DNA of 64,000 bases. Source: Oligoflexus tunisiensis (lineage in GTDB: Bacteria; Bdellovibrionota_B; Oligoflexia; Oligoflexales; Oligoflexaceae). The stretch covers positions 4,906,483 to 4,970,482 of the forward strand of contig NZ_BDFO01000001.1 of assembly GCF_001748245.1 (NCBI RefSeq). Direction: 5' to 3'. Shown here piece by piece: positions 26,805 through 34,210 of the stretch (within the stretch, counting starts at the first letter, position 1; each line of letters opens with the position of its first letter). A program made the position numbers and the translations under genes. Below the pieces are notes generated by a model that had not been told where the DNA came from, made no database searches, and saw only the letters and a program-made list of their open reading frames with translations.

Positions 26805-28517
26805 ATGGACTCCAACATTGCCCACACCCTCAGCCTGATGGCCGAGGCTCATCCCTATCGCGAAGCCGTGATCTTTCCCGAAGGACGGGATGCATTCGGT
26901 CGCGTGGCTTATACGCGACTCACCTATCAGCAGCTTGACGAAGCCAGCACTTGCATGGCCCGCGGGCTGATGGCCTATGGCATCCGGGACGGCATGCGCA
27001 CCGCTTTTTTGGTGAAGCCCTCGCTGGAATTTTTCATTACCACCTTCGCCCTGTTCAAAGCCAAGGCTGTCCCGGTTCTGATCGATCCGGGCATCGGCTT
27101 GCGCAATATGCGCCGCTGTCTGGCGGAATCCGAGGCGGAGGCCTTTGTCGGCATTCCCGCTGCCCATGCCGCGCGCATCCTGTTTCGCTGGAAAGGCGGA
27201 GGCTGGAAGCGCAAGGTTTCGATCAGCCGCCGGGCTCTGTTCGGCGACATCAGCCTGAAGGATCTGGAACGAGCCGGCCGACGTTTTCATAAGGTGCCGC
27301 TCGAACCGGCCACCGAGGACGAGGTTGCGGCCATACTCTTCACCTCCGGCAGCACGGGCGCACCCAAGGGCGCGGTCTATACGCACGGCAATTTCCTGGC
27401 TCAGGTGCAGCTGCTCAAGGATACGCTGGGCATTCAGCCCGGTGAGCGCGACCTTTGCACCTTCCCGCTCTTTGCCCTGTTTGCTCCGGCTCTAGGGATG
27501 AGCGCCGTGATTCCCGAGATGGATTTCACGCGCCCCAAGGACGTCGATCCCGAGAAAATTGCCGAAGCGATCTGGAACTTCGGGATCAGCAACATGTTCG
27601 GTTCACCCGCGCTGATCAAAACGGTGGCTCAATATGGTGTGGACCATCGCTGGCAGTTTCCCACGCTGCGACGCGTGATCTCGGCGGGAGCCCCGGTTCA
27701 GGCCGAGGTCATCGAACAGTTTCGCCGCCTGGTGCCGGAGAACTGTTTTCTCTATACGCCTTATGGGGCCACGGAATCCCTGCCGGTGGCGATCGCCGAA
27801 AGTCATATGATCCTGCGCGAAACGAGCCAACTCACCGAACAGGGTTTTGGGATCTGCGTCGGCACTGTGGTCCCGCGCACGGATGTTCGAATTATTCGCA
27901 TCAGTGACCATCCGATTCCCGAGTGGGACCCCGAGCTGGAACTTCCGGTCGGTGTGGTCGGTGAGGTTGTGGTATCCGGCGAACAGGTCACCACCCGTTA
28001 CTACCGTCGCGAAGGGGCCAATCAACTGGCCAAGATCCGTGACCCATCCACGGGCCGCATCTGGCATCGGCTGGGGGATTTGGGTTATTTTGATGAACAG
28101 GGACGGCTCTGGTTCTGTGGTCGCAAGACTCATCGCGTGCAAACACAGGATGGCGATCTTTTCACGATCAATTGCGAAGGCGTTTTCAATAAGCACCCGC
28201 TCGTGGCCCGCACCGCACTGGTCGGCATCGGCCCGCGAGGTGCGGAAAAGCCCTTGCTCTGTGTGGAACCCAGGCGTCGGTTGACGGCGACCGAGGAGAC
28301 CCAGCTCTTCATCGAACTGAAAAAAATCGGCGAGTCCTATGCCCACACGCGCAATATCAAACTCTTTCTCACGCACGAAAGCTTTCCGGTCGATATCCGG
28401 CACAATGCGAAAATTTTCAGGGAAAAATTGAAATCATGGGCGGAAGCGCAATGGCGGAAAAAATCCTTGTCACCGGCGGGGGCGGCTTTCTTGGAAAGGC
28501 CCTCATCCAGCAACTGA
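26805..28517 (+). CDS. oleC: OleC-like AMP-dependent beta-lactone synthetase
   Basis: 570 residues, an acyl-AMP ligase family protein. It shows the P-loop FTSGSTGAPKG (near residue 178), the aromatic/ATE motif YTPYGATE, the ribose-binding GDLGYFDEQG and the hinge GRKTHRV. OleC activates the syn or anti beta-hydroxy acid made by OleD and closes it to a beta-lactone. The gene follows oleB by 21 bases, with GAGGG before the ATG. The 3' end overlaps the start of oleD. It is not a general acyl-CoA synthetase judging by its operon. Confidence 0.92.
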   Translation: MDSNIAHTLSLMAEAHPYREAVIFPEGRDAFGRVAYTRLTYQQLDEASTCMARGLMAYGIRDGMRTAFLVKPSLEFFITTFALFKAKAVPVLIDPGIGLRNMRRCLAESEAEAFVGIPAAHAARILFRWKGGGWKRKVSISRRALFGDISLKDLERAGRRFHKVPLEPATEDEVAAILFTSGSTGAPKGAVYTHGNFLAQVQLLKDTLGIQPGERDLCTFPLFALFAPALGMSAVIPEMDFTRPKDVDPEKIAEAIWNFGISNMFGSPALIKTVAQYGVDHRWQFPTLRRVISAGAPVQAEVIEQFRRLVPENCFLYTPYGATESLPVAIAESHMILRETSQLTEQGFGICVGTVVPRTDVRIIRISDHPIPEWDPELELPVGVVGEVVVSGEQVTTRYYRREGANQLAKIRDPSTGRIWHRLGDLGYFDEQGRLWFCGRKTHRVQTQDGDLFTINCEGVFNKHPLVARTALVGIGPRGAEKPLLCVEPRRRLTATEETQLFIELKKIGESYAHTRNIKLFLTHESFPVDIRHNAKIFREKLKSWAEAQWRKKSLSPAGAAFLERPSSSN

Positions 28518-29443
28518 TCCTGCGTGGTCACACCCTTCACACGCTCAACCGTGGTCATTATCCGGACCTGGAAGCCCTGGGTGTGCGTTGCTTTCAGGGC
28601 GACCTCGCTGACCCGGCCATGGTCAAGGAAGCGGCCCGCGGCTGCACCACCGTTTTTCATGTGGGGGCGAAGGCCGGTGTCTGGGGTGAGTATGCCGACT
28701 ATTACAAGGCCAATGTCATCGGCACCCAGAATGTGCTCCTTGCCTGTCGTGCGCTTGGAATCTCACGTCTGATATATACGAGTTCCCCGTCGATAACCTT
28801 CGCCGGCCGGGATCAGGACGGTATCGACGAAACGAATCCCCTGCCCTCCCATTACGTGGCCGCTTATCCTGCCACCAAGGCTTTGGCGGAAAAGCTGGTG
28901 CTGGCCGCCTCCGGATCCGAACTGGCCACCGTTTCGCTCAGGCCGCATCTGATTTGGGGTCCTGGTGACAATCACATCATTCCGCGTCTGCTCGATCGCG
29001 CCCGCAAGGGTCGTTTGCGTCTGATCGGCGAAGCCGGCAAGAGGGTGGACGCCGTTTACATTGATAACGCGGTACAGGCCCACCTTTGTGCCTATGATCG
29101 TTTGCAGAAGGGTTCACCGATCGATGGCAAGGTCTATTTCATAACCAACGATGAACCGATGCCGCTGGAGGACATTATCAATGCCACCCTCCAGGCGGCC
29201 GGCCTGCCCCGGGTGAACCGCCGCATTCCGGCCCGGGCCGCGTATTTTTTAGGCGGTGCCTTTGAATTCTTTTACCGCCTTCTGCGTCTTAATCATGAAC
29301 CGCCTCTGACCCGCTTTGCAGCGAGCCAGATGAGCACATCGCACTGGTACAATACGCGGGCGGCCCGCGAGGAACTGGGCTACACACCTGCGGTCAGTAT
29401 GAAGGAAGGTTTTCAGCGCCTGGCGCTGGCCCTCCAGGGCTGA
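28451..29443 (+). CDS. oleD: OleD-like NAD(P)-dependent 2-alkyl-3-ketoalkanoic acid reductase
   Basis: 330 residues, an extended short-chain dehydrogenase. It has the Rossmann motif ILVTGGGGFLG at the N-terminus, the TSSPSITFAG strand and the catalytic YPATK. OleD reduces the keto acid from OleA to the beta-hydroxy acid that OleC lactonises. The gene overlaps the end of oleC by about 67 bases in another frame; an ATG at 28436 is also possible. I favour 28451 because GGAAG lies just upstream and the Rossmann motif then starts at residue 4. It is the last ole gene; a structured element follows. Confidence 0.93.
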   Translation: MAEKILVTGGGGFLGKALIQQLILRGHTLHTLNRGHYPDLEALGVRCFQGDLADPAMVKEAARGCTTVFHVGAKAGVWGEYADYYKANVIGTQNVLLACRALGISRLIYTSSPSITFAGRDQDGIDETNPLPSHYVAAYPATKALAEKLVLAASGSELATVSLRPHLIWGPGDNHIIPRLLDRARKGRLRLIGEAGKRVDAVYIDNAVQAHLCAYDRLQKGSPIDGKVYFITNDEPMPLEDIINATLQAAGLPRVNRRIPARAAYFLGGAFEFFYRLLRLNHEPPLTRFAASQMSTSHWYNTRAAREELGYTPAVSMKEGFQRLALALQG

Positions 29444-29454
29444 ATGACCAGGGC

Positions 29455-29574
29455 GGCCAGGCCGAAAACGCCTTGGAGGCAAGGCGTCAACGAGCGAGGA
29501 GCGCAGTTTACCCCCGTAAACGAGCACCGCAGCGAGGCAGACAACGCCGCATCCAAGGCGTTTTCGGTCTGGCC
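29455..29574. repeat. Long inverted-repeat element after oleD (23-bp arms, 74-base loop)
   Basis: The arms at 29455-29477 and 29552-29574 pair at 22 of 23 positions, and the one mismatch is a G-U in RNA. The core is GAAAACGCCTTGGA against TCCAAGGCGTTTTC. Inside the loop a smaller perfect hairpin, GTTTAC-CCCC-GTAAAC (29506-29521), sits between GAGCG/GAGCACC-type flanks. The nested, compensated structure suggests a folded RNA or a small non-coding mobile element rather than a plain terminator. Confidence 0.7.
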
Positions 29575-29580
29575 GGCCGG

Positions 29581-29630
29581 ATCCAGGACAGGCGTCCAGT
29601 TTCGGTCCTGGATTGGATCCGCTTTTTCCT
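29581..29630 (+). terminator. Hairpin with T-tract downstream of the ole operon
   Basis: ATCCAGGAC (29581) and GTCCTGGAT (29605) form a perfect 9-bp stem, and CTTTTT follows nine bases after the stem. It would end ole transcription before the ABC transporter gene. Confidence 0.45.
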
Positions 29631-29745
29631 GCCATTCTGCGAACTTGCTCATCAAAAACCCGTGGCATAATTCTTGGAATTGGTTCGGTTCACTCCTCTT
29701 TATCCATCGAGAGGCGCGACGCACTCTCGCATTACGGAAGATATC

Positions 29746-32700
29746 ATGTTGAACAAACTCCAAGGCTGGCTCCGCACGCTGCTCTTTCTCCAGGCGACGC
29801 CCATCATCCGGCGTGCCGCGCAACGCAGTCTGCAGGCGGACGACATGCCGCCGCTTCCCGCCATGAGCGATCCCGGGCAACTGCCTCCGGAATTTCTGAC
29901 CTTTGAGGCGCGCTCCGGTTTGCAGCTCATTCGCAAAATGATCGGCATCGTGCGCAGCGAACTGTTGAAATCCCTCGGCCTGGGTCTGGCCTATGCGCTC
30001 TGCACCCTGGCGACGCCCGTGATGGTCTATCAGCTCGTGCAATTCGTCAGCCTTGCCGCCACCGGCCAGGCCTCCCTGCGCATGGGCTTGATCGCCGGGC
30101 TTCTCCTCTGTCTGAGCGGTTCGGCCACCGGCATCCTGCAGCATCATTCCTTTCATATCTGTTTGAAGATGCTGCAACGCGTGGTGGGTGGCCTGAACAT
30201 GCGCATCTATCATCATGCGCTGCGCATGAGTCGCTCGGCCCGACAGTCCCGTCCCACGGGGGATATCGTCAATCTCATGGGAACCGATTCGGACATCATC
30301 GGCTTTGCTCTCTTCGAACTGGTGGAAATCGTCGTGCGAACCATCATCGTCATCGGCGCAGCTGCGATGTTGATCCATTTGCTCGGGTGGGCCGGCGTCC
30401 TTGGTCTTGCGACGCTGGTTCTAATCGTCCCTCTCTCCCATAAGGTGATTCAACGCTTTGTCAAACTCGATGATGAACTGATGAGCCACCGCGATCGACG
30501 CGTTTCGCTGGTGGCCCAGATGCTGGCCGGCATGCGCATTGTGAAATACTTTGCGTGGGAAGCGCCGATGCAAAAGGAGGTGTCCACCATCCGCGCGGCG
30601 GAACTTCTGGCCAGGCGACGGCTCTTTCACAATGCGGCGATCTCGATCTTTGTCTACTTTGCCGGCAGTCTTCTCGTCGGCCTGGTTTCCTTTCTTTCCG
30701 CCACCGTACTCGGTCAGACGCTGGATGCCGCCACCATCTTTGCCTGTCTTACGCTCTTCGGTGTGCTGGATAACACGGTCGGCAGCCTCACCGATCACAT
30801 CTCCACCCTGGCCGCGGCGCGCGTGAGTGGCGATCGTATCGTGGCTCTGCTTCAGACGCCTCTGTTGAGCGAACCCCTGCGCGGCTCTCAGTTTGCCGGC
30901 CCCGTGGGTGTGCATTGGCAGCAGGCCGCTTATCAATTTGAGGATGCGACGGAACCTGTTCTGCAGGGCATCGAGCTCGATCTCAAACCAGGGGAATCCG
31001 TGGCGCTGGTCGGTCCGGTGGGAGCCGGCAAAAGCAGTCTGCTTCTTGGCTTGCTCGGTGAGGTGCCACTCAAGGCGGGACGCAGCACCTGGACCGCGGT
31101 TCCGGACGGCCTGCAACCTCGTCTTGCGTATGTGCCGCAGGAAGCCTTCATTGTGAATGGCAGCGTAACGGATAACATCCTGCTCGGCACGCCACTCGAA
31201 GATGAACGCTGGCTCGATCAGGTGATTCACGCCACCTGTCTGGATATTGACCTGGAGCGTCTGGCCGGTGGACGGCACGCGGAGATCGGCGAGCAGGGCA
31301 TCAATCTTTCCGGTGGTCAAAAGCAGCGGGTGAACCTGGCCCGTGCAGCGCTTCTGAAACCAGGACTGGTACTGCTCGACGATCCCTTATCCGCGGTGGA
31401 TTTTGATACCGAAGATAAACTCGTCGAGCGCCTGCTCTTCGGTCTGTGGCATAACACCACGCGGCTGGTCACCACCCATCGTCTGCATCATTTGCACCGT
31501 TTTGATCGGGTGGTCTTCATCCAGGACGGCCGCATGGTGGACGCCGCGCCTTTGCCGGAACTGCTGAACCGCTGTGAAGCGTTTCGCAGCTTTTACAATC
31601 GTGTCGATCGCGAAGCTCTGGAAGAGGCGCAGCACGCGGAACAGAAAACGCCGGAAAAAGAAGTCGAAAAAGCAGCCGCTGCCGAATTCGTCAAACTCAC
31701 GGATGATGAAGACCGCGCCTCGGGTGCTGTGCAGTTTCAAGTCTATAAGGACTATGGTCGTGCCCTACTGGGTCCACGCGGCGTCGGGCGCTGGATGGTG
31801 GCGGCGCAGCTGGCCGCAGCCAGTCTTCTGACCGTTGGTCTGCCCCTTCTGCAAAACGGGTGGCTGGCCTACTGGGCCAATCATCAATCCGGTCCGGCAG
31901 CCGATGCCTCCTGGATCTGGCGCGTTTGGCCCGCGTCATGGTATGGAGCTGAGTCGGCCATCCTTCTTTGGAGCGGTCTGGGTTTCGTGGCCGTTCTGGC
32001 CGCGGTCGTGCATCAGCTGCTCTGGTCGCGCCGCGCTCTGTATGCGGGAGCCCAGCTGCATGACGCCGCCTTCGCCGCGGTGCTGAAGGCACCCTTGCGC
32101 TTTTTCGATCGCACCCCAATTGGTCGCATTCTGAATCGCTTTTCGCGCGATGTGGATTCGGTGGAACGCGAGGTGGCCACCAACCTGGAACGCACGCTCG
32201 GACCGGTCTTTCATGCCCTGGCCGCCCTGCTTTTGCTGGCGGCGACCATACCCTGGCTTTTGCTTGTGATCGTTCCGGCTCTTTATGGTTACTATGTGTT
32301 TCAAAAAAAATATCGTTATGCGAGCAGGGATGCCCAGCGTTTGATGTCGATGGCTCGTTCGCCACGCTTTGCCTTCTTCAAGGAAACCCTGCAGAACACG
32401 GCGGTGATTCGCGCGCATCAACAGTCGGACAGTTTCACCGAACGCTATCGGGGAATCCTTACGCATTTTCAATCGATGTTCTATGGGGTGATCCTGTTCA
32501 ACCGCTGGTTTTCCGCACGCATTCCCCTGCTCGGAGGTTTGATCTCGTTCGGTCTTGTCACCATGATTCTGGTGCTGGCCCGTTCCGGACAAATTTCACC
32601 GGGCATCACCGGTCTTGCTCTGGTTTATGCGCTGCGATTATGGGAGCACCTGAACAATGCGATTCGTGCCTTCACCATGGTCGAATCCAATCTGATCGGC

Positions 32701-33567
32701 GTGGAACGCCTGCAGCATTTTCAAAATCTGGAGGCGGAAGCGGCTGTCACACTCCCGCCGGCGCTGCCGTCGCGTCAGGAGTGGCCTTTGCAGGGTGAAA
32801 TCCGTCTCGAAGCGGTTTCCGCCCGTTATGCCCCCGGTCTGCCTCTGGTGCTGCGCAACTGTCAGCTCGTGATTCCAGCCGGACAGAAGGTCGGCATCAT
32901 CGGCCGCACCGGCGCGGGGAAAAGCACGCTCTTTCAGATCCTCTTTCGCTTCATGGAAGTGACCGAAGGCCGCGTTCTGATCGATGGCGTGGACACGCGT
33001 TCGATTCCTCTGGACCGTCTGCGTTCCGCCCTGGCGATCATTCCGCAGGATCCGATCCTGTTCCAGGGAACCCTGCGCAGCAATCTCGATCGCTTTCAGC
33101 AGTTTGATGATGAACGCATTCTGCAGGCCTTGCGACGCGCGCATCTGGGAAGCTGGGTGGAAACGCTTGAGGGCGGTCTCGGGGCCGAGGTCAAGGAGAA
33201 CGGCTCGAACTTCAGCCAGGGGCAAAGGCAGCTCCTCTGCCTCGCCCGCGCCCTGCTGCTCGATACGCGCATCATTGTGATGGATGAAGCGACCGCCAGC
33301 GTGGATGTCGCCACCGATGCTCTGATTCAGCAAACGATCGCCGAAGAATGTCGGGATCGAACCGTTCTGATCATTGCCCATCGCCTGGAAACCCTGGGCC
33401 TCTGTGATCAGGTCATCGAAATGGACCAGGGCGCCGTGAAAAGGATTCAGACGCGCGAACCAGAATCTGTTGGTCGGCCTGCAGCTGCAGGGTCGCGGCC
33501 AGTGGCAAATGATCCGAGCTGCCGAACCAGCCGGCTTCATGCACCACCCGTACGTCCTGAACTGTAA
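29746..33567 (+). CDS. Full-length MRP/ABCC-type ABC exporter
   Basis: 1273 residues: two TM domains and two nucleotide-binding domains in one chain (TMD1-NBD1-TMD2-NBD2), the layout of eukaryotic MRP/CFTR-type exporters and uncommon in bacteria. NBD1 has GPVGAGKSS (near residue 425), signature LSGGQKQR and LLDDPLSAVD, where Asp replaces the usual catalytic Glu. NBD2 has GRTGAGKST (near 1055), a divergent signature FSQGQRQ and VMDEATASVD. One degenerate site and one full site is typical of ABCC proteins. The ATG at 29746 follows ACGGAAG; a TTG at 29674 is also in frame. It lies just after the ole operon, so export of a hydrophobic product is a reasonable guess. Its last 50 or so codons overlap the convergent gene at 33413. 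Confidence 0.9.
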   Translation: MLNKLQGWLRTLLFLQATPIIRRAAQRSLQADDMPPLPAMSDPGQLPPEFLTFEARSGLQLIRKMIGIVRSELLKSLGLGLAYALCTLATPVMVYQLVQFVSLAATGQASLRMGLIAGLLLCLSGSATGILQHHSFHICLKMLQRVVGGLNMRIYHHALRMSRSARQSRPTGDIVNLMGTDSDIIGFALFELVEIVVRTIIVIGAAAMLIHLLGWAGVLGLATLVLIVPLSHKVIQRFVKLDDELMSHRDRRVSLVAQMLAGMRIVKYFAWEAPMQKEVSTIRAAELLARRRLFHNAAISIFVYFAGSLLVGLVSFLSATVLGQTLDAATIFACLTLFGVLDNTVGSLTDHISTLAAARVSGDRIVALLQTPLLSEPLRGSQFAGPVGVHWQQAAYQFEDATEPVLQGIELDLKPGESVALVGPVGAGKSSLLLGLLGEVPLKAGRSTWTAVPDGLQPRLAYVPQEAFIVNGSVTDNILLGTPLEDERWLDQVIHATCLDIDLERLAGGRHAEIGEQGINLSGGQKQRVNLARAALLKPGLVLLDDPLSAVDFDTEDKLVERLLFGLWHNTTRLVTTHRLHHLHRFDRVVFIQDGRMVDAAPLPELLNRCEAFRSFYNRVDREALEEAQHAEQKTPEKEVEKAAAAEFVKLTDDEDRASGAVQFQVYKDYGRALLGPRGVGRWMVAAQLAAASLLTVGLPLLQNGWLAYWANHQSGPAADASWIWRVWPASWYGAESAILLWSGLGFVAVLAAVVHQLLWSRRALYAGAQLHDAAFAAVLKAPLRFFDRTPIGRILNRFSRDVDSVEREVATNLERTLGPVFHALAALLLLAATIPWLLLVIVPALYGYYVFQKKYRYASRDAQRLMSMARSPRFAFFKETLQNTAVIRAHQQSDSFTERYRGILTHFQSMFYGVILFNRWFSARIPLLGGLISFGLVTMILVLARSGQISPGITGLALVYALRLWEHLNNAIRAFTMVESNLIGVERLQHFQNLEAEAAVTLPPALPSRQEWPLQGEIRLEAVSARYAPGLPLVLRNCQLVIPAGQKVGIIGRTGAGKSTLFQILFRFMEVTEGRVLIDGVDTRSIPLDRLRSALAIIPQDPILFQGTLRSNLDRFQQFDDERILQALRRAHLGSWVETLEGGLGAEVKENGSNFSQGQRQLLCLARALLLDTRIIVMDEATASVDVATDALIQQTIAEECRDRTVLIIAHRLETLGLCDQVIEMDQGAVKRIQTREPESVGRPAAAGSRPVANDPSCRTSRLHAPPVRPEL

Positions 33568-34210
33568 ATCCGCGGGCGTAGATGCGATCGAGGCAGAAGA
33601 GCGGAAAAATCGCCGGAAAGGTCCGCTGATGGCGCCCCAGAGTGTTTTTGAAAATTTCAATCAGGCCGAGTTCACGAAGAAAGAAGCGGCTGAGCTTGCA
33701 AGGCCAGTCGTTGAAATCCCCCGCCACGATCAGCGGCCTGTCGCGCGGCACGTGCTCGTGAATGTATTCGGCCAGCTCACGGGCCTGATCCAGGCGTTCG
33801 CTATGACTTAAACCGAAATGCGTGCAGATCACAGCGAGCAGCTCCCCGCTCGCGGTTTGCACGTCGGCATGCAGGATGGCCCGCGGCTGCGTGCGACTCG
33901 ATTCCGACAAAGTGCGATTGCACCAGCGCACGATAGGAAAACTGCTGAGGAGTCCATTGCCTTGAATGCCGGTGGCGAATTTCACCGTCGGGCCACAGAT
34001 GCGATGGGCCAGCTCCTCCTGCAGATGATCCAGAAAGGATGCGACCACGGCATCCTCCGGAATCCAGATTTCCTGCAGCATCACAATATCGCATTGCTCG
34101 CGCAGGATCGTCTGGATCAATCGTTCCTCGACCGCCTTCTTGCGAAAGGCACTCAGACCAAAGTGCAGGTTGTAGCTGAGAACCTTGATGGGCCCGGATC
34201 GTTTCTTCAT
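33413..34210 (-). CDS. Endonuclease/exonuclease/phosphatase (EEP) family hydrolase
   Basis: 265 residues. The EEP fold is shown by the first metal-site asparagine (LSYNLHFG), the glutamate in VMLQEIW, the CTHFG and GDFND motifs and the terminal SSDHLPL. Relatives cleave DNA, inositol phosphates or sphingomyelin. Its ATG overlaps the stop of the phospholipase D/VTT gene (ATGA), a pairing seen in many proteobacteria, which suggests a membrane-lipid phosphodiester role rather than DNA repair. The 3' 155 bases overlap the ABC transporter gene on the other strand, including the catalytic SDH motif, so this frame is certainly coding there. Confidence 0.88.
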   Translation of the reverse strand: MKKRSGPIKVLSYNLHFGLSAFRKKAVEERLIQTILREQCDIVMLQEIWIPEDAVVASFLDHLQEELAHRICGPTVKFATGIQGNGLLSSFPIVRWCNRTLSESSRTQPRAILHADVQTASGELLAVICTHFGLSHSERLDQARELAEYIHEHVPRDRPLIVAGDFNDWPCKLSRFFLRELGLIEIFKNTLGRHQRTFPAIFPLFCLDRIYARGFTVQDVRVVHEAGWFGSSDHLPLAATLQLQADQQILVRASESFSRRPGPFR

